From: Pseudomonas poae
GTDB lineage: Bacteria > Pseudomonadota > Gammaproteobacteria > Pseudomonadales > Pseudomonadaceae
Reading direction: 5' to 3'
Length of the DNA: 64,000 nucleotides
Assembly (NCBI GenBank): GCA_028869255.1
Contig: CP110972.1
Location: 3,477,001 to 3,541,000, forward strand
Position numbers and translations under genes: made by a program. How positions within the stretch are numbered: the first letter of the stretch is position 1; every line of letters begins with the position of its first letter. The notes below the pieces were generated by a model. That model ran no database searches, had not been told where the DNA came from, and saw only the letters and a program-made list of their open reading frames with translations. Positions 16,846 to 24,695 of the stretch are shown piece after piece.

Positions 16846-18669
16846 CTATTCGCTGTGCAGGTTTGCATAAATCAACTCAGCGAGCTTTTTACTGATACCG
16901 GGTGCTTTGGCTATTTCGTCAATGCTGGCACGGGATAGCTCCTGCAAGCCACCAAAATGTTTAAGCAGGTCACGACGACGGGTCGGACCAACCCCTGCCA
17001 CCCCTTCCAGGGTTGAGGTTCGCCGGGTTTTGCCACGCCGCGCGCGGTGGCCGGTAATGGCAAAACGGTGGGCTTCGTCGCGAATCTGTTGAATCAGGTG
17101 CAGCGCGGGTGAGTCACCCTTCAAAGTGAACTCATGGGCGGCGTCATTCAAGTACAACGTCTCGAAACCGGCCTTGCGCGTGGCGCCCTTGGCTACGCCG
17201 AGCAGGATCAGGTCCGGCACGGCCAGTTCGTTGAGCACGTCACGGGCCATGGACAACTGGCCCTTGCCACCGTCCACCAGCAGGATATCCGGGAGCTTGC
17301 CCTCCCCGTCCTTCAACTTGCTGAAGCGACGCGTAAGCGCCTGGTGCATGGCGGCGTAGTCATCGCCGGCGGTGACACCTTCAATGTTATAGCGCCGGTA
17401 GTCGGCTTTGATCGGCCCTTCCGGCCCGAACACCACGCACGACGCCACAGTGGCCTCGCCGCTGGAGTGGCTGATGTCATAGCACTCCAGGCGCTGGGGC
17501 GGCTCATCCAGGTTGAGGACTTCGGCCAGGGCCTCGAAACGCGCAGCCACATGCTGTCGATTGGCCAAGCGCGCGCCCAGGGCTTGCTCGGCATTGGTCA
17601 CGGCCAGTTGCTGCCAGCGGGCGCGGGTGCCGCGCACGCGATGGCTGATGTCCAGCTCGCGGCCGCGCAACTCATGGATCGCTTCGATCAGCGTGGGGAA
17701 ATCTTCATGCACCACGTTGACGATCAGCTCGGACGGCAAGTCGCGCTCGGGGCTGCTGACGTAATACTGGCCCAGGAAAGCCGCCATGACCTCGGCCACT
17801 TCCTCGTCGATACCGGTCTGCGGAAAGAAGTTTTTGCTGCCCAACACGCGCCCGCCGCGCACGCTGATCAGGTGCACACAGGCGCCGCCCGGGTTGACGA
17901 AGGCCGCGATCACGTCCACGTCACCGGTGCCGCCTTCCATACTTTGCTGGTCCTGGACGCGGCGCAGCAGGGAGATCTGGTCGCGCAGTTCGGCGGCCCG
18001 CTCGAAATCCAGGGTGCCGGCCGCCTGCTCCATGGCACCCGATAGCTCATCGGTGAGGGCATTGCTACGACCTTCGAGGAACATCACCGAATGGCGCACA
18101 TCCTCGGCATATTCCGCCGGCTCCACCAAGCCCACACAGGGCGCCTTGCAGCGTTTTATCTGGTATTGCAGGCAGGGCCGGGTGCGGTTCTTGTAAAAGC
18201 TGTCTTCGCACTGGCGCACAAAAAAGGTCTTTTGCAGCAGGCTTAAACTTTCGCGGATCGCTCCTGCGCTGGGATAAGGACCAAAATACTTGCCCTTGGC
18301 CTTCTTGGCGCCACGGTGAATGCTCAGGCGTGGGAAGTTGCCGTCAGACAAGAACACATACGGGTAGGATTTATCATCGCGCAGCAGGATGTTGTAGGGC
18401 GGCCGCCATTCCTTGATCAGCGTCTGCTCAAGCAACAGCGCCTCGGTTTCATTGGCGGTGATCGTGGTTTCGACCTGGGCGATGCGCGCCACCAGCGCAG
18501 CGGTCTTGGGTGCCAGGCCAGTCTTGCGAAAGTAGCTCGCCAGGCGATTCTTCAGGTTCTTGGCTTTGCCGACATACAGCAGGCGCGCCTCGCTGTCGAA
18601 CATGCGGTACACGCCAGGGCGGCCACTGCAGGTCGAGAGGAAGGCACTTGGATCAAACGGTGTGCTCAT
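16846..18669 (-). CDS. uvrC: Excinuclease ABC subunit C
   Basis: A 607-residue nucleotide-excision repair nuclease that makes both incisions with UvrA/UvrB. The N-terminal GIY-YIG domain reads [29 protein letters not shown]. The UVR domain for UvrB contact is near residues 200-235 ([28 protein letters not shown]). The RNase-H-like 5' nuclease is in the middle ([20 protein letters not shown] and [10 protein letters not shown]), and the C-terminal helix-hairpin-helix pair reads [21 protein letters not shown] and [13 protein letters not shown]. The start ATG lies 1 bp after the gacA stop, indicating translational coupling. Length is normal. Confidence 0.98.
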   Translation of the reverse strand: MSTPFDPSAFLSTCSGRPGVYRMFDSEARLLYVGKAKNLKNRLASYFRKTGLAPKTAALVARIAQVETTITANETEALLLEQTLIKEWRPPYNILLRDDKSYPYVFLSDGNFPRLSIHRGAKKAKGKYFGPYPSAGAIRESLSLLQKTFFVRQCEDSFYKNRTRPCLQYQIKRCKAPCVGLVEPAEYAEDVRHSVMFLEGRSNALTDELSGAMEQAAGTLDFERAAELRDQISLLRRVQDQQSMEGGTGDVDVIAAFVNPGGACVHLISVRGGRVLGSKNFFPQTGIDEEVAEVMAAFLGQYYVSSPERDLPSELIVNVVHEDFPTLIEAIHELRGRELDISHRVRGTRARWQQLAVTNAEQALGARLANRQHVAARFEALAEVLNLDEPPQRLECYDISHSSGEATVASCVVFGPEGPIKADYRRYNIEGVTAGDDYAAMHQALTRRFSKLKDGEGKLPDILLVDGGKGQLSMARDVLNELAVPDLILLGVAKGATRKAGFETLYLNDAAHEFTLKGDSPALHLIQQIRDEAHRFAITGHRARRGKTRRTSTLEGVAGVGPTRRRDLLKHFGGLQELSRASIDEIAKAPGISKKLAELIYANLHSE

Positions 18670-18670
18670 G

Positions 18671-19312
18671 TCAGGCGCTGGCGTCCACCATGCCGTGGCG
18701 CACCGCGAGCAGGGTCAATTCAACATCACTGCTGATGGCGAGCTTCTCGAAGATGCGATAGCGGTAGGTGTTTACGGTCTTGGGCGACAGGCACAGCTTG
18801 TCGGAGATCGCCTGCACCTTCTGGCAACCGACAATCATCAAGGCGATCTGGATTTCCCGCTCCGACAGCGCATCAAACGGCGAGTCGCTGGTGGGCTGGA
18901 AGGATTTGATGGCCAACTGCTGGGCAATCTGCGGGCTGATATAACGCTGGCCGGCAAACACCAGGCGAATGGCCTGAACCATTTCGGCCAGGCCCGCACC
19001 TTTGGTCAGGTAACCCGCCGCGCCTGCTTGCAGCAGGCGGGTAGGAAACGGGTCTTCCTCGCACACGGTCACCACCACGACTTTTATGTCCGGATGGCTG
19101 CGCAACAATTTGGTCGTGGCACCAAGACCGCCAATCCCAGGCATCTTGACGTCCATCAACACCACATCGGGTTTCAACTCCCGGGCCTTGATCAGGGACT
19201 CTTCCCCCGATTCGGCCTGGCCGACTACTTGCAGGCCATCGATGTCAGCCAGCATTCGTGTAATGCCTGTACGAACGAGATCATGATCATCGACTACTAG
19301 CACCCTAATCAA
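18671..19312 (-). CDS. gacA: Response regulator GacA (UvrY)
   Basis: A 213-residue NarL/LuxR-type response regulator, the partner of the GacS kinase. It activates the small RNAs of the Rsm system that control secondary metabolism. The start is TTG at 19312-19310 giving [16 protein letters not shown], which yields exactly the known GacA length; AGGTG precedes it. The receiver carries DD at residues 8-9 and the phospho-acceptor Asp in [13 protein letters not shown]. The C-terminal HTH reads [43 protein letters not shown]. It heads the gacA-uvrC-pgsA operon. Confidence 0.98.
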   Translation of the reverse strand: MIRVLVVDDHDLVRTGITRMLADIDGLQVVGQAESGEESLIKARELKPDVVLMDVKMPGIGGLGATTKLLRSHPDIKVVVVTVCEEDPFPTRLLQAGAAGYLTKGAGLAEMVQAIRLVFAGQRYISPQIAQQLAIKSFQPTSDSPFDALSEREIQIALMIVGCQKVQAISDKLCLSPKTVNTYRYRIFEKLAISSDVELTLLAVRHGMVDASA

Positions 19313-19463
19313 GCAGACACCTCGCGATATGGTCTTATAGGTTGCTGAACACCTTAGCAAAAAACCAAGGCGCAGACCTAGTTGCAAGTGTCATATATAT
19401 AGAGTTTCAGCGCGCTGCACCTGCCCGCCATGTGGCGAACTGCGCTGTTTCCCGGGTAAACAG

Positions 19464-19830
19464 TCAGGAATCCTGGGGCTGCGGCTTGGGTTTTCCATTC
19501 TGTATTGACGAATGCTCGGCCAAGGTAGTGGTCAGGCGGCGGATTGCATCCTGGTCTTCCTTGAACATCGCCCGGTAATTTCCCAGCACTTTTTCTTCGA
19601 TATGACTCAGGTTTTCCAGTTGAATCGGCGTAGGACTACCGGTCAACACATACAGGATATCCACGCCTTTTTTCGGCGACTCGGGACAGATAGTCAGCCT
19701 TGGGTGCACGCCCGCCGTTTTCATACTTGCCTTGCGCGTTGGCTTCGACGCCTCCGATTTCACCAAACACTTTTTGCGACAAACCAAGCCGCTCTCTTTC
19801 TTGCCTCAAACGCGAACCGATTCCACTCAT
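19464..19830 (-). pseudogene. XRE-family phage-type repressor, frameshifted
   Basis: From the ATG at 19830 the frame reads MSGIGSRLRQERERLGLSQ...GEIGGVEANAQGKYENGGRAPKADYLSRVAEK, an XRE helix-turn-helix. At the six-A run (complement of 19668-19673) the frame is lost. The other frame continues GVDILYVLTGSPTPI...EEKVLGNYRAMFKEDQDAIRRL to 19464. With five A the two halves join as AEKGVDILYVLTG, the natural sequence of this family, for a protein of about 121 residues. It is either a disrupted gene, an assembly indel, or a gene expressed by slippage on the A run. A Cro-like gene is divergent at 19912. Confidence 0.8.
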
Positions 19831-19854
19831 TTGGATGTATGATCCTATCTGGCA

Positions 19855-19868
19855 CACCCCTAGAGGTG
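19855..19868. promoter_or_regulatory. Near-palindrome in the divergent phage-type regulator region
   Basis: CACCCCTAGAGGTG matches its reverse complement at 12 of 14 positions and lies between the divergent XRE repressor and the small DNA-binding gene, where repressor operators are expected. Confidence 0.45.
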
Positions 19869-19911
19869 ACACACTCATCTCGTTTTACACAAACTTGAAC
19901 GGTTTTGAACT

Positions 19912-20151
19912 ATGCCCGGTATCCGCACTGCTGCACAAGCCAAGGCTTGGTTGGAACATCAAGGAAAATCAGTTCAAGCGTTCGCGCGCGAGCATGGTGT
20001 TGATCCGGCAACTACGTATCAAGTGCTCGCAGGGCGTAAAAAGGGACGGCGTGGAGAAGCCCATAAGGTGGCGGTCCTGTTGGGCATGAAAGAAGGGATT
20101 ATCCTGGACGAACCTGCGCTCCAGCATAGCGATAGAGAAGTCGTTTCCTGA
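19912..20151 (+). CDS. Small Cro-like DNA-binding protein
   Basis: A 79-residue protein with a predicted helix-turn-helix: AAQAKAWLEHQGKSVQAFAREHGVDPATTYQVLAGRKKGRRGEAHKVAVLLGMK. This resembles small phage-derived DNA-binding proteins encoded opposite a C1-like repressor. It is divergent from the XRE gene at 19830 with 81 bp between, so the pair looks like a leftover prophage immunity switch. There are no phage structural genes next to it in the window. The ribosome binding site is not strong. Confidence 0.75.
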   Translation: MPGIRTAAQAKAWLEHQGKSVQAFAREHGVDPATTYQVLAGRKKGRRGEAHKVAVLLGMKEGIILDEPALQHSDREVVS

Positions 20152-20186
20152 AGGCAGTATGCGCCTATTAAACGAGCGTGCCTGTT

Positions 20187-20633
20187 TTACTCCGATGATG
20201 TTTCAAGGCACTCACGCTCCATGCGCCAGAAGCAATCCTCTTCTCCAACGATGCTCAGCCCCTGACGCTGATACAGCCTTCTTGCCGGATTGGTCTTGAA
20301 CACCGTCAAGCGCAGAAGACCACGGCCTTGCATGCTTGCCTTGAGCGCCATCTGCTCCAGCACCCAACTGCCCGCCCCCTGTTTGCGAAAGTTTTCGAGC
20401 ATGTGCAGCTCGCGGATATACAGGGCTTTGCTGTCGCGACTGAGGCTGATAAACCCCATCACCGCTTCTTCGTTGCAGATTAGCCAGTTCTCACGCCCCG
20501 CCCACGCCACGTCAAAGCCCTCGTCTGACCACAGCAAACCGTACTGCAGGTAATAGCGGCTCATGGCCTGATGGGTCAGTGTTCGCGCAAAGGGCAGGTC
20601 CCGGTTCGTTGCTGCACGCAGGTTAAACGTCAT
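20187..20633 (-). CDS. GNAT family N-acetyltransferase
   Basis: A 148-residue acetyltransferase. The N-terminus (LRAATNRDLPFARTLTHQAMSRYY) and the acetyl-CoA binding motif A (YIRELHMLENFRKQGAGSWVLEQMALKA) are typical of the GNAT fold, followed by LRLTVFKTNPARRLYQRQGLSIVGEEDCFWRMER. The substrate is unknown. Its ATG (20633-20631) directly follows the stop codon of the nitrilase-family gene with no gap, so the two are translationally coupled. Confidence 0.9.
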   Translation of the reverse strand: MTFNLRAATNRDLPFARTLTHQAMSRYYLQYGLLWSDEGFDVAWAGRENWLICNEEAVMGFISLSRDSKALYIRELHMLENFRKQGAGSWVLEQMALKASMQGRGLLRLTVFKTNPARRLYQRQGLSIVGEEDCFWRMERECLETSSE

Positions 20634-21383
20634 TTAAAGCGTTACCACTTGGCCAGACCAGCACCCGCCATCGCGACGGCCAATCACCAAGGCCTCACCA
20701 ACACCCGGTGCGGCGGCAAGCAAGTCGCCCGCGGCGCTCCAGATGGCACTGCGCCCCGCGCAAGCCCAGCCACCCGACGGGCCACCATGGTTGGCCATCA
20801 ACACCAGCATCCGATACTCGGCGGCATAGCCCTTAAGCAGCGCACTGTCCGTGGCGTAACCGCCGTCACTGATCAGCACACCGGCGGCGTACACATTGGC
20901 GCCAGCCTGCGCCGCTTGGCGCGGGTGACTGGCGTGGGAAAAGTCCGCGCACACCGCCAGCGCGATCCGATCATCCCCCCATTCGAGCGCTGCGCCGCCC
21001 TGCCCTGCTGTAAACGCCAGCTCTTCGCCGGGGTGCAGATGCTGCTTGGTATAAACGGCAAGGGAGCCGTCCGCCCCCAGCACCAGCGCGCCGATCAATA
21101 CACCGCCTTGCGGCGCCAGCCTGATCGGCATGCCCACCACCGCCGTCAACCGCAGTTCCCGTGCCATTTCACGCAATGGCGCCAACACTGCATCTTGAGG
21201 CGTTATCGCCAACTCCGCTGCCAGGGACGGCTCATACCCAGTCAACGACAACTCCGGAAACACCAGCAATTGCACGCCCTGCTCCGCCGCCGCATGCATG
21301 AATGCCAAGTGCCGCCGGAGATTGGCCGGCACATCGCCCGCGATGGAAAGGGTTTGAGCAGCAGCAAGCGTCAGGGCAGTCAT
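20634..21383 (-). CDS. Carbon-nitrogen hydrolase (nitrilase superfamily)
   Basis: A 249-residue amidase-type enzyme. I start it at the ATG at 21383 (MTALTLAAAQTLSI), as an upstream TTG frame adds only 12 residues. The catalytic triad is visible: Glu in LLVFPELSLTGYEP, Lys in YTKQHLHPGEE and Cys in IALAVCADFSH. Members hydrolyse amides or carbamoyl compounds; which one cannot be told here. It is followed immediately by the GNAT gene, so the pair may modify and clear an amine or amide metabolite. Confidence 0.9.
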   Translation of the reverse strand: MTALTLAAAQTLSIAGDVPANLRRHLAFMHAAAEQGVQLLVFPELSLTGYEPSLAAELAITPQDAVLAPLREMARELRLTAVVGMPIRLAPQGGVLIGALVLGADGSLAVYTKQHLHPGEELAFTAGQGGAALEWGDDRIALAVCADFSHASHPRQAAQAGANVYAAGVLISDGGYATDSALLKGYAAEYRMLVLMANHGGPSGGWACAGRSAIWSAAGDLLAAAPGVGEALVIGRRDGGCWSGQVVTL

Positions 21384-21528
21384 GGTCGCGTCCAAGCAAT
21401 CATTATCAAAGTGTGACAAGCATATCGGCAGTTACCTCATAGCCGTAAGTCCCTAACGCGATAGAAATTACTGATTGAATCCAGCCGTGCGCCTCGCGTA
21501 AGCTCCACCCATCATTTGGAGACACACC

Positions 21529-21651
21529 ATGTTGCAACTGACCCTCACCCCGGTTTGCCCTGCTGCCAGCGCCTCGCGCTCGGTGCCGGCTACCCGTGTG
21601 AAACCGGTCAGCTTTTATTTTGGGTATTGGTTTAGCCACTGGCGCGCCTGA
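21529..21651 (+). CDS. Aromatic leader peptide of the DAHP synthase attenuator
   Basis: A 40-codon frame with a strong ribosome binding site (TTGGAG). Near its end seven of ten residues are aromatic (FYFGYWFSHW, then RA and stop). A strong terminator starts 52 bp after its stop, and the next large gene is DAHP synthase, the first enzyme of aromatic amino acid synthesis. This is the classical arrangement of ribosome-mediated attenuation, sensing charged tRNAs for Phe, Tyr and Trp together. No gene symbol is assigned. Confidence 0.8.
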   Translation: MLQLTLTPVCPAASASRSVPATRVKPVSFYFGYWFSHWRA

Positions 21652-21703
21652 TACCTGAAATCGGCGCCCACTACTCAAGGGGTCGCCTACCAGAGAAATC
21701 TAA

Positions 21704-21740
21704 CCCCCGGTCGGCTCCCCGACCGGGGGTTTTGTTTTTT
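21704..21740 (+). terminator. Attenuator terminator upstream of DAHP synthase
   Basis: CCCCCGGTCGG-CTCC-CCGACCGGGGG is a perfect 11-bp stem with a 4-nt loop followed by TTTTGTTTTTT. It lies between the aromatic leader peptide and the DAHP synthase gene. An upstream GGGGTCG at about 21680 could pair with the 5' arm as an antiterminator, which folding would need to confirm. Confidence 0.9.
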
Positions 21741-21790
21741 CAGCCCTTAATAATTTTGCTTCACACCGAACACTAAAAGGACTCACCGAC

Positions 21791-21943
21791 ATGAACTACG
21801 CCACCTATTACCGTTACGACACTTGCACTGCATGGCGATTTAGCAAGCTCCGCTCGGGACAGCCTGCCGCCTCCGATCGGTCACCTATTGGTGGCAAGCC
21901 AACACACGTAGCCAATCCGGCCAATTGTCGAACACCCCAGTAG
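21791..21943 (+). CDS. Second aromatic-rich small reading frame in the DAHP synthase leader
   Basis: A 50-codon frame with AAGGA upstream begins MNYATYYRYDTCTAWRF: six aromatic residues in the first 17. It lies between the attenuator terminator and the DAHP synthase gene, ending 48 bp before that start. It could be a second leader peptide, for example sensing tyrosine, or a decayed gene. No terminator hairpin follows it. Translation is unproven. Confidence 0.5.
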   Translation: MNYATYYRYDTCTAWRFSKLRSGQPAASDRSPIGGKPTHVANPANCRTPQ

Positions 21944-21991
21944 GGCAGAGCGTGCGGGAACAGCCCGCCGCTTGCCCAGGAAGCCTTGAAT

Positions 21992-23071
21992 ATGAACTCC
22001 GCCACCGCCGCTCTACCCGTTTCGAACCTGTCCAGCGCCAATGAGGCCCTGACCCAGCGCCTGCCCAGCTCGCTTGAGCTCAAGCACCAGTTGCCCCTCA
22101 GCCCGTTCCTCAATGAACAGGTGCACGCCCATCGCCAAGCCGTGCGCGCCATTCTCAACGGTGAAGACTCCCGTTTGCTGGTGATTGTCGGCCCATGCTC
22201 GATCCATGACCCGGAATCGGCCATGGAATACGCACGTAACCTGAAGAAGCTCGCGCTGGAAGTCAGCGACCAGATGCTGCTGGTGATCCGCGCCTACGTC
22301 GAAAAACCGCGCACCACCATCGGCTGGAAGGGCCTGGCCTACGACCCGCACCTCGATGGCAGCGATGACATGGCCGCCGGTCTCACGTTGTCACGCGAGC
22401 TGATGCGCGAAATGCTGCGCCTGGGCCTGCCGGTCGCCACCGAACTGCTGCAACCCATGGCCGCCGGTTACTTCGACGACCTGCTCAGCTGGGTCGCGAT
22501 TGGCGCACGTACCACCGAATCGCAGATCCACCGCGAAATGGCCAGCGGCCTGGGCATGCCCGTGGGTTTCAAGAACGGCACCGACGGCGGCGTCGCGATT
22601 GCCTGTGATGCGATGCGCTCGGCGTCCCACCCGCACCGCCACTTCGGCGTCGACAGCCAGGGCCATCCCGCGATCATCCAGACCCAGGGCAACCCCGACA
22701 CGCACCTGGTGCTGCGCGGCGGTCACCGCGGGCCGAACTACGATGCGCAGAGCGTGGCGCAGGTGAAGCACGACCTGGCCAAGTCCAAGGTCGCGGCGCG
22801 GATCATGGTCGACTGCAGCCACGCCAACAGTGGCAAGGACCCGCTGCGTCAACCGGCGGTGTTCAACGACGTGCTGGAGCAGCGCTTGCAGGGTGACCCT
22901 TCACTGATCGGCATGATGCTGGAAAGTCATCTGTTCGAGGGCTGCCAGCCCTTGAGCCCGTCGATGAAATACGGCGTGTCGGTGACCGACGGTTGCCTCG
23001 GCTGGGACGGCACCGAGCAGCTGTTGCGCAGCGCTGCCGAACGGTTGCGCGAGCAACACAAAAGCAACTGA
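21992..23071 (+). CDS. 3-deoxy-7-phosphoheptulonate (DAHP) synthase, AroG/AroF type
   Basis: A 359-residue type I-alpha DAHP synthase, which condenses phosphoenolpyruvate and erythrose-4-phosphate at the entry of the shikimate pathway. Conserved motifs are VIVGPCSIHDPESAMEYA, YVEKPRTTIGWKGLAYDPHLDGS, GARTTESQIHREMASG, FKNGTDGG, LRGGHRGPNY and DCSHANSGKDP. The start ATG at 21992 follows AGGAAG; a TTG 6 bp earlier is less likely. Expression is probably controlled by the aromatic leader peptide and terminator upstream. Which allosteric class it belongs to cannot be decided by eye, so I give no gene symbol. Confidence 0.95.
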   Translation: MNSATAALPVSNLSSANEALTQRLPSSLELKHQLPLSPFLNEQVHAHRQAVRAILNGEDSRLLVIVGPCSIHDPESAMEYARNLKKLALEVSDQMLLVIRAYVEKPRTTIGWKGLAYDPHLDGSDDMAAGLTLSRELMREMLRLGLPVATELLQPMAAGYFDDLLSWVAIGARTTESQIHREMASGLGMPVGFKNGTDGGVAIACDAMRSASHPHRHFGVDSQGHPAIIQTQGNPDTHLVLRGGHRGPNYDAQSVAQVKHDLAKSKVAARIMVDCSHANSGKDPLRQPAVFNDVLEQRLQGDPSLIGMMLESHLFEGCQPLSPSMKYGVSVTDGCLGWDGTEQLLRSAAERLREQHKSN

Positions 23072-23085
23072 CGGATGAAGTTCAA

Positions 23086-23179
23086 AATGTGGAAGCTGGC
23101 TGGCCTGCGATAGCGGTGAGTCAGCCAGTACATTGCGTACTGATGTACCGCTATCGCGGGCAAGCCCGACTTCCACATT
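23086..23179. repeat. REP doublet (REPIN)
   Basis: Inverted arms AATGTGGAAGCTGGCTGGCC and its counterpart ending CTTCCACATT flank a short spacer with matching TGCGATAGCGGT/ACCGCTATCGC. It lies 15 bp after the DAHP synthase stop. Confidence 0.8.
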
Positions 23180-23324
23180 GATTTTCACGGGGTTTGAGAG
23201 AGGGGATACAGCGCACCGCCACTCGTGATTTTTGGTAAAGAGTCCTTTTCGGATAAGGCGGTTTTTCCGAAGGGTTCGCGGGCGGATACTCGACGCCATG
23301 GTTCATCCCCCTCAGGAGTTACTG

Positions 23325-24143
23325 ATGTCTATTCCCACGCACAACATTCCCGCCTTCGGCCTCGGCACCTTTCGCCTGCAAGGCCAGGTGGTGATTGATT
23401 CCGTGAGCAACGGCCTGAAACTGGGCTACCGCGTCATCGACACCGCGCAAATCTATGAGAACGAAGCCGATGTCGGCCGGGCGATTGCCGACAGCGGCGT
23501 GCCACGTGATGAACTGTTTATCACCAGCAAGATCTGGATCGCGAACTTCGCCGAAGGCCAGTTGATCCCCAGCCTCAAAGAAAGCCTGCGCAAGCTCAAG
23601 ACCGACTACCTGGACCTGACCCTGATCCACTGGCCATCGCCGGAAGACCAGGTACCCGTCGCCGAGTTCATGGGCCAGTTGCTCGAAGCCAAACACTTGG
23701 GCCTGACGCGCCGGCTCGGTGTTTCCAACTTCACCATCGACCTGATGAAACAGGCCATCGCCGCCGTCGGTGCCGAGAACATCGCCACCAACCAGGTTGA
23801 ACTGCACCCCTACCTGCAAAACCGCAAAGTGGCGGATTTCGCCACCGCCAACGGCATCCAGATCACCTCCTACATGACCCTGGCCTATGGCGAAGTGCTC
23901 AAGGACCCGGTGATCCAGCAGATCGCCGAGCGGCATCAAGCGACCCCGGCGCAAGTAACCCTGGCCTGGGCCATGCAGCTGGGTTACGCGGTAATCCCGT
24001 CGTCGACCAAACGCGCCAACCTGCAAAGCAACCTCGAGGCCCTGCAGCTGACCTTGACCGAGGCCGACATGGCGCGCATTGCCGGCCTGGAACGCGGCCA
24101 CCGTCTGACCAGCCCCAAAGGCATCGCGCCGCAGTGGGACTAA
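23325..24143 (+). CDS. dkgB: 2,5-diketo-D-gluconate reductase B (aldo-keto reductase)
   Basis: A 272-residue aldo-keto reductase. I start it at the ATG at 23325 (AGGAG upstream, [20 protein letters not shown]), matching the E. coli DkgB start; the longer frame adds basic residues without support. The catalytic tetrad is present: Asp and Tyr in [15 protein letters not shown], Lys in ITSKIW and His in LIHWPSP. The NADPH-binding C-terminal segment is [15 protein letters not shown]. It reduces 2,5-diketo-D-gluconate and various aldehydes. Its 3' end overlaps the convergent gene at 24140 by 4 bp. Confidence 0.9.
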   Translation: MSIPTHNIPAFGLGTFRLQGQVVIDSVSNGLKLGYRVIDTAQIYENEADVGRAIADSGVPRDELFITSKIWIANFAEGQLIPSLKESLRKLKTDYLDLTLIHWPSPEDQVPVAEFMGQLLEAKHLGLTRRLGVSNFTIDLMKQAIAAVGAENIATNQVELHPYLQNRKVADFATANGIQITSYMTLAYGEVLKDPVIQQIAERHQATPAQVTLAWAMQLGYAVIPSSTKRANLQSNLEALQLTLTEADMARIAGLERGHRLTSPKGIAPQWD

Positions 24144-24562
24144 ACGCCGGCCACGGGCGTGCGCGATAACTCGCGCAGCCACGGCAACACCCGCAAGTTA
24201 CGGGTGGAATTGGGCGGGTCGACGATGTCCATGAAGTGTTCGAGGTTGACGTTGTCCGGCATGCCCGGCAGCCGTATCCGCACGGTCGGTGTTGCGCCGA
24301 CCGGCGCGCCCTGCTCCAGAAGGTCGTAGACCAGCACATGGCGTACCTGGGGCTGGGGCCCGCAGATATCGAGCGCCAGCCCCGCATTGATGATCAGCAC
24401 GTCAAAGGGTTCAGCCGGAATGGCGGTGAGTATCTGCACCTCTTCGAAGGTTTGCACCGGCACGATCCGGTGGTACCCCAACTGATTGAGCATCTTTTCG
24501 ATGTGCAAGCGTTGCTGGTGTTGTTCATCGGCAATCAGGATGGTGAGTGCTTTGTTCGGCAT
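24140..24562 (-). CDS. Degenerate receiver-domain protein linked to the EvgS-like kinase
   Basis: A 140-residue single-domain protein with the receiver-like opening [25 protein letters not shown] (acidic pair Asp-Glu). At the usual phospho-acceptor position, strand 3 reads [13 protein letters not shown]: Asn replaces Asp, and the conserved Lys of strand 5 is not evident. It is therefore probably a pseudo-receiver that cannot be phosphorylated in the normal way. It lies 133 bp downstream of the hybrid kinase gene on the same strand, so a role as a decoy or adaptor in that relay is possible. Confidence 0.75.
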   Translation of the reverse strand: MPNKALTILIADEQHQQRLHIEKMLNQLGYHRIVPVQTFEEVQILTAIPAEPFDVLIINAGLALDICGPQPQVRHVLVYDLLEQGAPVGATPTVRIRLPGMPDNVNLEHFMDIVDPPNSTRNLRVLPWLRELSRTPVAGV

Positions 24563-24695
24563 GGCAGCCCCCCGGGCAGGCAGTGCTCGTCAGTGAGCGT
24601 GGCCCATTTTCCAGACATAACCCGTGGACAAAATCAGCGATGTTCCCCCTTCGCGTAGGAGTTCTCCCAAATCCACCGAATGGTCGTCAGCCGGC

